Assembly: GCA_036504535.1 (NCBI GenBank)
Contig: DASXUY010000054.1
Coordinates: 1-64,000 of the forward strand
Direction of reading: 5' to 3'
Length of the DNA: 64,000 nt
Origin: JARLGU01 sp036504535
Lineage (GTDB): Bacteria; Armatimonadota; Armatimonadia; Armatimonadales; Capsulimonadaceae
Shown here: positions 48,864 to 58,304 of the stretch, one piece after another
Layout of the letters: every line of letters begins with the position of its first letter
Position numbering within the stretch: the stretch's first letter is position 1
The notes under the pieces: generated by a model
The model's database searches: none
What the model was told of the DNA's origin: nothing
Seen by the model: the letters and a program-made list of their open reading frames with translations, nothing else
Made by a program: the position numbers and the translations under genes

Positions 48864-50165
48864 TTAGGGCATAGCCTGATAGCCGATATCGTTACGATAT
48901 TGAGCGCCATCGAAATCAATAGCTCTTACGGCGGCATACGCCCGAGCGCGAGCTTGGCCGAAATCGGCACCAACACCGGTTACCGAGAGAACACGACCGC
49001 CGCTTGTGACCACCCTACCCTCGTCGTCATTCTTTGTGCCAGCGTGGAAGACGACAACATCCGACAGCTGCGTCACTTGATCAAGGCCATCGATCAGCTT
49101 TGCCTTGTCGTATGGTCCCGGGTAACCACGGGAGGCCATTACCACCGTCACAGCGGCATCCTCACGCCACCGAACGTCAACATCACGCAAGTGGGCATCT
49201 GTGACGCCAACAAGGATATCGACGAGGTCTGTTTCGAGCAGGGGTAGCACAACTTCGGTTTCGGGATCGCCAAACCGGCAGTTAAACTCTAGGACTTTCA
49301 TTGTGCCATCCGGTGCAATCATAAGGCCCGCATAGATGACGCCCTTGTACGGGATCCCAGTTGACTTAATGGCGGCCACTGCTGGCTTAAGTACGGTCTC
49401 GACAGCGATCTGCACCTGATCCGGCCCAAAGAAAGGCACAGGGGCGTACGCGCCCATACCACCCGTGTTGGGCCCGGCGTCGCCATCATAGGCGCGCTTG
49501 TGATCTTGTGCCGGGACCATAGGTACCACTGTGACTCCATCCGTGAACGCCATGAGCGATATTTCGCTGCCGACGAGCCCCTCTTCGAGCACTACCTTAG
49601 TACCGGATTCGCCAAATTCACGATCAACAAGAATGCGCTTGAGAGCGGACTCTGCTTCCTCGATGACACTGCACACCATCACGCCCTTGCCTGCCGCTTC
49701 GCCATCAGCTTTGACGACTAGTTTTTTGTCTGTATGGACGCTGAAGTACTCTCGCGCATAGTTGACGGCTTCTGTGAAATCGGTCTGAACGACAAAATCA
49801 GCAGTTGGTATGCCGTACTTACGCATCAGTTCCTTCGCGTATATCTTGCTGCCTTCAAGCTGTGCGGGTTCACGGGACGGGCCGAAAATGCGCAGTCCCT
49901 TGGCCTCGAACGCATCCACAATTCCTGCAATAAGTGGGGTCTCGGGCCCAACTACAGTAAGGTCAACGCTGTTTTCTTCTGCGAATCTGGTCAGCGCATC
50001 GAAGTCGTTGACAGCGATGGCAACGCTTTCAGCGTTCCGGACAGATGAAACACCAGGATTGCCCGGAGCGCAGAAAAGCCGTGAGACTTTAGGCGACTGT
50101 GCTAGCTTCCAAATCAGCGTATGCTCTCGGCCACCGCCGCCGATCACGAGAATATTCATCATCAT
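48864..50165 (-). CDS. purD: Phosphoribosylamine--glycine ligase
   Basis: A 433-aa ATP-grasp ligase, second step of de novo purine synthesis (phosphoribosylamine + glycine to GAR). The N-terminal NILVIGGGGREHTLIWKL, PGNPG, the ATP-grasp KADGEAAGKGV, NTGGMGAY and FNCRFGDPETEVVLP are complete. Length is normal. The start has three consecutive ATGs (50165 downwards); GAGGA precedes the first by 11 nt. Other pur genes are not adjacent. Confidence 0.97.
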   Translation of the reverse strand: MMMNILVIGGGGREHTLIWKLAQSPKVSRLFCAPGNPGVSSVRNAESVAIAVNDFDALTRFAEENSVDLTVVGPETPLIAGIVDAFEAKGLRIFGPSREPAQLEGSKIYAKELMRKYGIPTADFVVQTDFTEAVNYAREYFSVHTDKKLVVKADGEAAGKGVMVCSVIEEAESALKRILVDREFGESGTKVVLEEGLVGSEISLMAFTDGVTVVPMVPAQDHKRAYDGDAGPNTGGMGAYAPVPFFGPDQVQIAVETVLKPAVAAIKSTGIPYKGVIYAGLMIAPDGTMKVLEFNCRFGDPETEVVLPLLETDLVDILVGVTDAHLRDVDVRWREDAAVTVVMASRGYPGPYDKAKLIDGLDQVTQLSDVVVFHAGTKNDDEGRVVTSGGRVLSVTGVGADFGQARARAYAAVRAIDFDGAQYRNDIGYQAMP

Positions 50166-50389
50166 ATTAGTTGGTCCTCAAACTCGGCTGCCGCAACGGG
50201 CAATCTGCCGCACCTAGTTTCGTGAGAGGCAGAAATAGTCGCTCACCACCGGTGGGAAATCAACTCACTCGACGTAAACAGAAAATCGAGCAAGGGCCTG
50301 AGTATTGCTTAATTGAGCCAGGGGTCGGATATGCCGAACGATGGCGAAAGAGAGATAGCACGTGTTCTGGAAGAGTGCGCGATTCTCAA
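50166..50389. other. Intergenic region, no feature recognised
   Basis: 224 bp between dnaB and purD, both on the minus strand. A purD promoter is expected here but no close-to-consensus hexamer pair was found, and no purine riboswitch was recognised. Confidence 0.4.
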
Positions 50390-51802
50390 CTAGAACGCCG
50401 TGGATCCGTCCTCCATGTTTCTTTCGAGATTAACAAACTTAGCGTAGTCTGGCATGAACCCAACCTTAACCATGCCCGTTGGTCCGTTTCGATGCTTGCC
50501 GATAATAATCTCGGTTTCTTCGATATTCTCTTCGGTTGGCCGCTCAAATATCTCGCCAGCTTCCTTAGCTTCCTTCATTTTGTAGTATTGATCACGATAC
50601 AAGAAGCACACCAAGTCGGCTTCAGCTTCAATTGATCCCGATTCCCTAAGGTCTGACAGCATGGGGCGCTTGTTTTCGCGGTGCTCGACAGCTCTCGAAA
50701 GCTGAGAAAGAGCGATCACTGGCACCTGCATTTCACGGGCAAGAGACTTCAACCCACGTGCAATGTCGCCAATTTCCTGCGTCCGGTTCTCAATCTTTCT
50801 ATGCGAACGCATGAGTTGCAGATAGTCGACGATAATTAGGCCCAAACCATGCTCAGCGGCGAGACGGCGACACTTAGCTCGCATTGTCATCGCCGAAGTT
50901 TCCGTGTTGTCGTCAATAAAGATAGGCGTATCGTACATATTTTGCACGGTCATCGCCAGATCGTTCCACTCTCCCTCGTTCAGATTGCCGGTTCGCACGC
51001 GGTGACCGCTTACTTTGGCTTCAGAGCACACCATGCGAAGAGCTAGCTGCTCTTTGGACATTTCAAGCGAGAAGATCGCTACTGTCACCTTTTCCTTCAT
51101 GGCGACATGTTGAGCAACACTGAGGACGAAGGACGTTTTACCCATCGACGGGCGGGCCGCAAGGATGATAAAGTCGGTCTTTTGAAGCCCGGCCGTCATC
51201 ATATCGAAATCGTCAATGCCTGTCGCAATTCCAGACAACTTCGATTTCATCTCGTTGAGCTCTTCGGCTCGGTCAAAAACGCCAAGAAGCAATGGTGACA
51301 GTGGCGAGAAGAACTGGTTCATCCGGCGCTGAGAAACGTTGAAAATAAGGCGCTCCGCCTGATCGATCAGGTCGTTGACGTCCTGCTCCGGCTCTGGATT
51401 GCGCGCCAACCCAACTATTTGCATAGCAGAATCGATGAGCTTTCGCAGCATCGACTTCTCTTCGACAATCTTGGCGTAGTGTTCAACGTGGGCCGCAGAG
51501 GGCACCGCGTCAAAAAGGGCTGTCAAATAGCCAATCCCGCCAACGATTTCCAACTTGTCGCGCTTACGGAGTTCGTCTTGCACCGTGACCAGGTCAACCG
51601 GCTCGTTTCGGGCCGATATAGCGAGCAGTGCTTCGAACAGGGCCTGATGCGATTCTCGGTAAAAGTCCTCAGGGCTGAGTACCTCTCCAGCCTTTTCTAC
51701 GGCGACCCCTTCAAGCAACATCGATCCGAGAACTGACTGCTCGGCTTCGATATTGTGAGGCGGTAAATATCGCGCCAACAGTTCGGAATTTTCCGGTTCC
51801 AT
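50390..51802 (-). CDS. dnaB: Replicative DNA helicase
   Basis: A 470-aa hexameric helicase that unwinds DNA at the replication fork. N-terminal domain PHNIEAEQSVLGSML, Walker A RPSMGKTSF, and the Walker B/H4 region LGLIIVDYLQLM, with ALSQLSRAVEHRENKRPMLSDLRESGSIEAEAD as the classical C-terminal motif (in separate blocks). The start at 51802 has GGCGG 8 nt upstream; a TTG further upstream (51841) is open but unneeded. It lies downstream of rplI as in many bacteria. Confidence 0.97.
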   Translation of the reverse strand: MEPENSELLARYLPPHNIEAEQSVLGSMLLEGVAVEKAGEVLSPEDFYRESHQALFEALLAISARNEPVDLVTVQDELRKRDKLEIVGGIGYLTALFDAVPSAAHVEHYAKIVEEKSMLRKLIDSAMQIVGLARNPEPEQDVNDLIDQAERLIFNVSQRRMNQFFSPLSPLLLGVFDRAEELNEMKSKLSGIATGIDDFDMMTAGLQKTDFIILAARPSMGKTSFVLSVAQHVAMKEKVTVAIFSLEMSKEQLALRMVCSEAKVSGHRVRTGNLNEGEWNDLAMTVQNMYDTPIFIDDNTETSAMTMRAKCRRLAAEHGLGLIIVDYLQLMRSHRKIENRTQEIGDIARGLKSLAREMQVPVIALSQLSRAVEHRENKRPMLSDLRESGSIEAEADLVCFLYRDQYYKMKEAKEAGEIFERPTEENIEETEIIIGKHRNGPTGMVKVGFMPDYAKFVNLERNMEDGSTAF

Positions 51803-52046
51803 CTCTATGCCGCCTGGCTGCCGAAGAATTGGGTGCGACAAGGGTGCGATTGATCGGGCTTAATTGCCCGTCGTACACTCGGCGAATGCGATGCCACCAC
51901 TTGGCTTCCCCTGGTGGCACATCCGATTCGGATGTAACGCGCAGGATGCTTTCGTCAACGTAGACGATACACAAGCGGATGGATAGAAAGAGGGCGGGGC
52001 CGGAAATGCCGTCATAGGCAGACCGACCCGCGCATTTCAGTGGTCG

Positions 52047-52490
52047 CTAGGCTGCGGCGACAGTGACTTTTACGTCAACAATGATATCCTTGTGAAGCTT
52101 CACAGGAACATTGTATTCGCCGAGTTGCTTGATAGCGTCGACAAGGCTAATCTTTCGCTTGTCGAGCTTGACACCCAAGTCCTTGCCGATGGCGTCGGCA
52201 ATGTCCTGCGTTGTGATACGGCCGTAGAGCTTGCCTTCACCCGATCGCGCGGCGATTGTGATCGTCTTGCCTTCGAGCTTAGCCTTGTCGGCCTCGGCCT
52301 GCTGGACGATCTTCTCGCTACGTCGACCTTCGAGCGCCTTTTTGGCTTCGAGGTTCTTGAGAGCCCCACCCTCGGCGGCAACCGCGAGCTTCCGTGGGAA
52401 GAGGTAGTTGCGACCGTAGCCGTCGGTAACCGTGATAACGTCGCCTTGTTTGCCAGCGGACGGGATGTCCTGCAGCAGAATTACTTTCAT
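52047..52490 (-). CDS. rplI: 50S ribosomal protein L9
   Basis: A 147-aa ribosomal protein. N-terminal domain MKVILLQDIPSAGKQGDV...VTDGYGRNYLFPR, the long connecting helix (LEAKKALEGRRSEKIVQQAE), and the C-terminal RNA-binding domain (GKLYGRITTQDIADAI, NVPVKLHKDI). The start at 52490 has GGAG 9 nt upstream. rpsF, ssb and rpsR are not seen upstream (mlaD is), so the usual ribosomal operon is broken here. Confidence 0.98.
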   Translation of the reverse strand: MKVILLQDIPSAGKQGDVITVTDGYGRNYLFPRKLAVAAEGGALKNLEAKKALEGRRSEKIVQQAEADKAKLEGKTITIAARSGEGKLYGRITTQDIADAIGKDLGVKLDKRKISLVDAIKQLGEYNVPVKLHKDIIVDVKVTVAAA

Positions 52491-52667
52491 CAATATTGCT
52501 CCTTCTCGTACGTGTTTTTATTGATGGCTCACAAGCGCGATAACCGTCCAGAACATTCTAGACGATCCCATCGGCTAAGAGCCACGCCTTCTTAATGCGG
52601 AAACTGCGGCGCAAAAACAGGGAAACATCGGACGTGCTCACCGATGCAACTTCTGCCTTCACTACCG

Positions 52668-54140
52668 CTAATGTCGCAAATCTAATCCGAGCGAAACGCC
52701 AGGGTTGCGCGGAATATCTTCCATGCCAAGGTAAATCGCCGTACCGTGTCCGATACCTATCCTCTGGCGAAGATCGATGCTCACTCGGTTTGGATTGTAA
52801 AGATCGGCCGAGAACGAGTTGCTCCCGAGGATATCGTAGTCCAAACCTACCCCAACCTTGCTGTTGAAAACTCCCGCCCTTGCGGAAACCCGATTATTAT
52901 ACCGCTGGCCGTACTGGAAGTTTAATCGGTTCTCGCCCGTAATATCACGAATCCCTGCTTTTAGGAAGTCATTGCTGCCCACAGGAGCGTAGAGATCAAA
53001 GTCAGTTCGAAAGCGCGGCGTGCGTAAATTCTGCCAGAAAATGAGATCGGTGTTGAACGCGATACTCTTCCGGGAGTTCTTGCCACCCGCCAAAATATTG
53101 AGACGATTGATCAACTCGTTAGTACTGCCAGAGGCTTGAGCCACATTGTGAATGGTGGTTTTGAGCTCGCCCTGGACCGTCTTGTCACCCGTGATAGTCC
53201 GCAGATCATCCTGAATCATGTTCAGCTTTTCGGTCGCCGTCTTAAGGTTCGCGACAGTTGCGACAAGGTTGTCTGTAACCTTCCCTTTGTTCATGGCGTC
53301 GGATGTTGAGTCGAGCAATGCATTCGAATGCGCGACAAGCTTGTTAACTTGCGCCGATGTGTCGTTCAGGTTGCTGATGATCGAATTCATCTTGTCGTGA
53401 TTGGATACTGTGAGCTTGCGTAATTCGCCAGTTGTATCGTTGACATTGCCAAGCGACATTTGGAGCATCTTGTTGTCCGTGGCCAACGCTTCACGCAAAT
53501 CGTGCGTAAGCTGAAGCCCCTGCGACGACGCGAGATGGATATTGGCAACGGTGCCAGTCAGGCTTTGCTTGAGAGCAGGGTCAGATACGATATTGTTAGC
53601 AGCGACAGCGGTTTCGGTGATCTTGTCGAGGAGGGCGTTCGTCTTCTTGCTCGTGATCGTTAGATTGTCGACCAGCCCGCCCGCCTTTTTCATCAGCGTT
53701 CCAGCTTCGGTTTGCAGCGTGTCGAACGAGAGCGCGTCTTTGCCGGTGATAGTGGCACCGGGATCATAGTAAGTGGCGCTTACTACGTGCTCTGCGGTGT
53801 GCGGAGGCGCTATTTCAATGGTCGACCTGCTTCCGAGTAGGCTGGTGCTAATTGAAACCGTCGCATCTGTGGGTATCTTCACGTCCTTATTTATTCGGGT
53901 CTTCACCAGAGCAGTACCGACAGGCGAAAGCCTCACATCTTCAACGTGACCAATAACAACACCAGAGTATTCAATATCCGAGCCGACGCGGACGCCTTGA
54001 GCATTATTAAAGCTTATCGTTATCAAGTACGAGTTCTGGCCAATCTCTGAGCGCTTGAAAAAGATATATCCCGACACAAACAGGACGGTTCCCAAGACAA
54101 CCAGAATGCCAACCTGCAGTGCCGATCGGGCAGTATTCAT
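52668..54140 (-). CDS. MlaD/MCE-family lipid transport protein with C-terminal beta-rich domain
   Basis: A 490-aa MCE protein. One N-terminal transmembrane helix (VGILVVLGTVLFVSGYIFF) and an MCE domain (about 35-120: FNNAQGVRVGSDIEYSGVVIGHV, VSISTSLLGS) are followed by a long amphipathic helical segment (about 130-360, DUF-like repeats rich in Asn/Thr) and a C-terminal ~120 residues of alternating beta strands (LNFQYGQRYNNRVSARAGVF, GVGLDYDILG, GVSLGLDLRH) that look like an outer-membrane barrel. It may reach across the periplasm to the outer membrane. It is the last gene of the mlaE-mlaF-mlaD operon. Confidence 0.9.
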   Translation of the reverse strand: MNTARSALQVGILVVLGTVLFVSGYIFFKRSEIGQNSYLITISFNNAQGVRVGSDIEYSGVVIGHVEDVRLSPVGTALVKTRINKDVKIPTDATVSISTSLLGSRSTIEIAPPHTAEHVVSATYYDPGATITGKDALSFDTLQTEAGTLMKKAGGLVDNLTITSKKTNALLDKITETAVAANNIVSDPALKQSLTGTVANIHLASSQGLQLTHDLREALATDNKMLQMSLGNVNDTTGELRKLTVSNHDKMNSIISNLNDTSAQVNKLVAHSNALLDSTSDAMNKGKVTDNLVATVANLKTATEKLNMIQDDLRTITGDKTVQGELKTTIHNVAQASGSTNELINRLNILAGGKNSRKSIAFNTDLIFWQNLRTPRFRTDFDLYAPVGSNDFLKAGIRDITGENRLNFQYGQRYNNRVSARAGVFNSKVGVGLDYDILGSNSFSADLYNPNRVSIDLRQRIGIGHGTAIYLGMEDIPRNPGVSLGLDLRH

Positions 54141-54211
54141 GAATAAGTCCTACCTGTATCCTTGTGATGCTCGCGACTTAAAGCTAAGTCGGAGCTAGTG
54201 CCAGCACATAG

Positions 54212-55000
54212 CTAGCGAGTGGCAACTTCTATCGGCCCGCTTGTTCGGCCTTCAATAAACTGCTGAACCACCGGGTCCGGTGAATTGCGAATCTCGTCGG
54301 GCGTACCAAACGCCCACAAGTGTCCTTCGTGTAGCATCGCAATATGGTCGCTCATGCGAAACACGCTCGAGACGTTGTGCGACACAACCACGCTTGTCAC
54401 GCCCAGTTGGTCTCGCATGCTGATTATCTGCTCGTCGATGACGGATGCTACCACTGGGTCCAACCCGCTCGTTGGCTCGTCGTACATCAATATCGTCGGT
54501 TCGAGGGCCAAAGCTCGCGCTAGACCGACCCGCTTTGCCATACCGCCAGAAAGCTCTGAGGGGTGAAGGCGTTCTGTACCCGGCACCGCTGCAAGCGCAA
54601 GCTTTTCTTTAACGATACGCGTGATGTCAGCTTCACTCAGTTTGCGGCGGCGGCGGAGGCCAAATGCGACGTTTTCGAACACTGTCAGCGAGTCGAACAG
54701 CGCGGCATACTGAAAGACCATTCCCATGCTTTCGCGCACCTTGTTCAACTCGCGCTCAGGCATACCGACAATTGCATTGTCGCCAATGTAGATCTGGCCC
54801 GATGTCGGATGCGTCAGGCCACCCAAACAGTGCAGCAAAGTCGTCTTGCCGCAACCGGACATTCCCATCACGGAGACAATTTCGCCTTTATCTACACTAA
54901 ATGAGACGCCTTTGAGGATATCCTTGCCGGATACGCTGAACTTAACGTCGTCAAGCCTGATCGCGATCTGGTCGCTAGGTTGTGCGGTTTCGTCAGTCAT
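54212..55000 (-). CDS. ABC transporter ATP-binding protein (MlaF-like)
   Basis: A 262-aa ATPase that energises lipid transport between membranes. Walker A GMSGCGKTT, the LSGGMAKRVGLARAL signature, Walker B ILMYDEPTSGLD and the switch His in VVVSHNVSSVF are intact. It is typical of the MCE-associated ABC group. The start at 55000 has a poor Shine-Dalgarno. It lies between the permease and MCE genes (gaps of 52 and 71 bp). Confidence 0.94.
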   Translation of the reverse strand: MTDETAQPSDQIAIRLDDVKFSVSGKDILKGVSFSVDKGEIVSVMGMSGCGKTTLLHCLGGLTHPTSGQIYIGDNAIVGMPERELNKVRESMGMVFQYAALFDSLTVFENVAFGLRRRRKLSEADITRIVKEKLALAAVPGTERLHPSELSGGMAKRVGLARALALEPTILMYDEPTSGLDPVVASVIDEQIISMRDQLGVTSVVVSHNVSSVFRMSDHIAMLHEGHLWAFGTPDEIRNSPDPVVQQFIEGRTSGPIEVATR

Positions 55001-55052
55001 AAATTGCTGTCGGCTATATTTCTACTGCACTTACGAAGCGGAATAGCAGATT

Positions 55053-55874
55053 TTAGTCGATGCGTCCACCGAACATAATATATGCAAGCACGAAGTTCGT
55101 TATATAGATAAATACAATCGAAAGTACGACCGCATTTGTGGTAGCCCGCCCAACTCCAGTGGCGCCGCCCTTGGTCTCGAAGCCCTGATGGCATCCCACG
55201 AGCGCAATAATCAGACCAAAAAACACTGTCTTAACCATCCCCAAGTAAAAGTCTCGCGGCTCGCAATAAGCGCGAATCGCGTCTGGGAATGATGACGACG
55301 GCACCCCCTGCCACACGGATATTAAGTAGCCACCAATAAGACCAGCAAAATCCGCCACAGCACAAAGGACGGGCATCATTATCAACGCAGCGAGCAGGCG
55401 TGGCACGATTAGATATTGGATCGGGCTGACCGCAAGCGCACGAAGTGCATCGATTTGCTCGGTCACCTTCATCGTGCCGATCTCTGCTGCGATGGCGCTT
55501 CCAGCGCGAGCTGCAACCACAACGCCAACCAATACGGGTGCGAGTTCACGACCGAGCGACAACGCGACTATAGCTCCGGTAAGGTCTGCGGCACCGTATT
55601 GGATCAGGAAGTTAGAAAAGTATAGGGCTATCACTGCAGCCGACGAAAACGTCGTCAATACAGCGATGGGCACGGAGTTCACGCCAATCGTCGCCATCTG
55701 CTGAATCAGGTCCGCCGGGTCAATCGCGCCGCTAAATATGTAGCGCATCGACCGCGCGACGAGGATCGCTATCTCACCAAGATACACAAATGTGCGGGTC
55801 AGCAGATCTCGTAGCCAAGTGAATGGCGTAAGGATATAAGTTGTTGTCGGTCGATTGGCCTGACTTGCCGCCAT
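55053..55874 (-). CDS. MlaE-family ABC permease
   Basis: A 273-aa integral membrane protein with about five or six hydrophobic segments. MlaE/YrbE hallmarks are visible: MATIGVNSVPIAVLTTFSSAAVIAL, GRELAPVLVGVVVAARAGSAIAAEIGTMKVTEQIDAL and the C-terminal GVGRATTNAVV (given here in short blocks of a longer conserved region). GGAG is 12 nt before the ATG. It is the first gene of the operon, divergent from the subtilase. Confidence 0.95.
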   Translation of the reverse strand: MAASQANRPTTTYILTPFTWLRDLLTRTFVYLGEIAILVARSMRYIFSGAIDPADLIQQMATIGVNSVPIAVLTTFSSAAVIALYFSNFLIQYGAADLTGAIVALSLGRELAPVLVGVVVAARAGSAIAAEIGTMKVTEQIDALRALAVSPIQYLIVPRLLAALIMMPVLCAVADFAGLIGGYLISVWQGVPSSSFPDAIRAYCEPRDFYLGMVKTVFFGLIIALVGCHQGFETKGGATGVGRATTNAVVLSIVFIYITNFVLAYIMFGGRID

Positions 55875-56154
55875 AAACAGTGATGCTCCGGCACGTAGTA
55901 TACCTTACGCTGTCTTTAGGGTGCCCGTAACTGTCACGGTCTCTGACTATCCACACCCTGTCAACATACATCTTATAGCGAATGATTATCTTTTAATTTT
56001 AATTCCCGGTAATTTCACTTATTTAGCGTTGGGCTAACACTGGCACAATTAGAACCAGAGGCTGTAGCCACCGCAAGTTGAACTGGGACATTCGTCATCA
56101 CACCCACCCTCTTTCCCAGATGCGTGGCAACCTCATTATGAGTCACTTCGCAAT

Positions 56155-56261
56155 CCGACAACGGCAAACCATTCGAAAGGATGGGACGCAAAGCCACGGG
56201 CCTCTCTTTCGCAGTTTGTAGAGCGAAAATGGTAGCCGGGCTACCGGACTGCCGGTTACGG
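56155..56261 (+). ncRNA. c-di-GMP-I (GEMM-I) riboswitch
   Basis: The aptamer consensus is visible in order: GGCAAACC, CGAAAGG, GGGACGCAAAGCC, the GGCCT block, then GGTAGCCGGGCTACC (P3-type stem) and the closing GCCGGTTACGG that pairs with the CCGACAACGGC start. It binds cyclic di-GMP in the 5' UTR. The GGAGG Shine-Dalgarno (56260-56264) of the downstream TTG start overlaps the 3' side of P1, so binding should change ribosome access. It is placed directly before the subtilase gene. Confidence 0.93.
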
Positions 56262-56272
56262 AGGACCGACCA

Positions 56273-58108
56273 TTGTTTAAGGTTATTGGATCAAAGCTCT
56301 TTAGCGCGCTATCGCTGTGCGCATTCTTCGGCATATCGGCAGCAATATCGCATTCTGCCCCTCTCGCGTCTAAACTCGACAGTAAGCTGGCCCAAATCGG
56401 CTGGGGCTCCAGCGCAACGGGACCTGTAAGCGTTATCGCAAAGATCGACGGAGAGCTAAGTTCCTCCGTTGATGACAAGGTAAACGCCATCGGTGGTGAT
56501 GTATATCGCCATCTCCCATTGATTAATTCCCTGGCAATCGAGATTAGCAAGACCAAGCTAAACAAACTTGCGTCACTTCCCTTTGTGTCTCATCTGTCTT
56601 ACGATGGCCGCGTTGTAAAGTGCGACGCTTTCACCGTCAGCAGCAGCGAGGCGGATGTTGCCGCTACAAAGTACGGCGTTACCGGCGCTGGCGTCGGAAT
56701 TGCTGTCATCGATAGCGGCGTGTTTCAACACCCAGATATCGGCACCGGCGGCTTGCTTGGCTCTCGAGTCCTTGCGCAAACCAGCTTTGTGCCGCTGCTT
56801 AGCATGGCAGCGTCGATGAAGTGGTACCTCACGCTGCCCACCTTACTGCAGATAACCAGCGCCCTGTCCGGCGATCCATGTGGCCATGGTACTCACGTCG
56901 CTGGCATCCTGGCAGGTAACGGCAAGAGCTCCGCAAACGTTGGAAAAACGACCGTCTATACGCAAACCTTCAAGGGCATCGCACCAGAAGCTAATATCAT
57001 AAGCGTTCAGGTGCTGGACGCGGTTGGCGGCGGGTCCGTCAGCAACGTGATCGCAGGAATTCAATGGACCGTTGCGAATGCGAAGAAGTACAACATCCGT
57101 GTAATCAACCTCTCCCTTGGCCATCCGGTTGCCGAGAGTTACACCACGGACCCTCTCTGCAAGGCGCTCGAAGCTGCATGGAAAGCTGGCATCATCGTTG
57201 TTTGCGCTGCTGGGAACGAGGGCCGCGCCAGCGCCTTCTACAATGCGGGTGCTGGAAACGAAGGATGGGGAGCCGCGTACGGTTCGATCAGTTCGCCGGC
57301 GAATGATCCCTATGTGATTACAGTTGGTGCGATGAAGTCCATAGACGGCAACCGCGCCCATGACGCGATCGCCACCTACTCCAGCCGCGGACCAAGCCGT
57401 GGCGACCTGATAATGAAGCCAGACATCGTCGCTCCTGGCAATCAGGTGATATCAACTCTGTCGGATCAGTCGTACCTTGACACCGCGTTCAGCAAATCTA
57501 ATCAGATCCCGCAGTCGGCTTACGTGGCCAAAGGCAGCACGAATGCCAGTTCCAACAAGTATTTCCGTCTATCAGGAACGTCAATGGCTGCCCCTGTCGT
57601 GGCGGGCGCAGCCGCCCTCATGCTGCAGAACGATCCTACACTGACACCCGATACCGTCAAAGCTCGGTTGATGGTGTCGGCGGACAAACTGGCCGGGTCA
57701 GATGGCGTAGGCGACCCGTTCACTTACGGAGCTGGCTACCTAAATATCCCGGCGGCAATAGAATGCCGCATTATCGCCAAGGAAGCGTCCATCAGCCCCA
57801 CGCTCTACGTAGATAACGGCGGAAACCTCGCTGTCGAAATGGACCGCGCTGTTTGGGGCAAGATGGGCCTCTACGGCACCTGGGCTATATGGGGCACCAA
57901 CATCAACGACATGCGAGCAGTATGGGGCAAGTTCTCGATAACCGACTCGTCCGCTGACACGAATGCTAGCCGTGCCGTCTGGGGCAAAACCGGCGTTGCC
58001 GCGAGCCGCGCTGTCTGGGGTCGCAGCGGAGTATGGGGCGACCGGGCGGTCTGGGGAGCATCAACGGCTTCTGTAGACCTAAGTTCAACAGCTCTCAAGG
58101 GCGAATAA
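56273..58108 (+). CDS. Secreted subtilisin-like (S8) serine peptidase with C-terminal VWG repeats
   Basis: A 611-aa exported protease. Signal peptide (FSALSLCAFFGISAAISHSA), an inhibitor-I9-like propeptide (about 50-110), then the S8 domain with the triad Asp147 (AVIDSGVF), His205 (GHGTHVAG) and Ser437 (GTSMAAP). The oxyanion Asn is in AAGNEG. A Trp-containing insertion (about 170-200) lies between Asp and His. The tail from residue 524 has seven (R)AVWG-type repeats. The start is TTG at 56273, 8 nt after GGAGG, under c-di-GMP riboswitch control. Probably involved in surface or matrix proteolysis. Confidence 0.95.
   Translation: MFKVIGSKLFSALSLCAFFGISAAISHSAPLASKLDSKLAQIGWGSSATGPVSVIAKIDGELSSSVDDKVNAIGGDVYRHLPLINSLAIEISKTKLNKLASLPFVSHLSYDGRVVKCDAFTVSSSEADVAATKYGVTGAGVGIAVIDSGVFQHPDIGTGGLLGSRVLAQTSFVPLLSMAASMKWYLTLPTLLQITSALSGDPCGHGTHVAGILAGNGKSSANVGKTTVYTQTFKGIAPEANIISVQVLDAVGGGSVSNVIAGIQWTVANAKKYNIRVINLSLGHPVAESYTTDPLCKALEAAWKAGIIVVCAAGNEGRASAFYNAGAGNEGWGAAYGSISSPANDPYVITVGAMKSIDGNRAHDAIATYSSRGPSRGDLIMKPDIVAPGNQVISTLSDQSYLDTAFSKSNQIPQSAYVAKGSTNASSNKYFRLSGTSMAAPVVAGAAALMLQNDPTLTPDTVKARLMVSADKLAGSDGVGDPFTYGAGYLNIPAAIECRIIAKEASISPTLYVDNGGNLAVEMDRAVWGKMGLYGTWAIWGTNINDMRAVWGKFSITDSSADTNASRAVWGKTGVAASRAVWGRSGVWGDRAVWGASTASVDLSSTALKGE
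57842..58057 (+). repeat. Coding repeats: seven xx(V/I)WG motifs in the subtilase tail
   Basis: DRAVWGK, WAIWGT, RAVWGK, SRAVWGK, SRAVWGR, SGVWGD and DRAVWGA occur within about 70 residues at the C-terminus, separated by short spacers. Codons are varied, so the repeats are maintained at the protein level. Similar VWG tails exist in subtilases of other phyla, but their purpose is not known. Confidence 0.9.
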
Positions 58109-58130
58109 CGCCAATCACCATGAGGGCAAA

Positions 58131-58157
58131 CGCCCGCCGCAACCACTGCGGCGGGTG
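58131..58157 (+). terminator. Hairpin after the subtilase
   Basis: GCCCGCCGC pairs with GCGGCGGGT around a 7-nt loop, 23 bp after the stop codon, followed by GTTGTC. The stem is strong and the T-tract short. It separates the subtilase from the HD-GYP/GGDEF gene. Confidence 0.65.
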
Positions 58158-58304
58158 TTGTCATGGGTGGAGTTTGTCGATTTCAGTTGAAAGTTGAGCT
58201 AACGTCTAACTGTTCATAATAATTATGCCGATTATTAGTAGCGTGTCATTCTCGATACCGAGTCAAGTCCCAAAGTTGCCGATGTCGCGATTACCTACCG
58301 AAAT

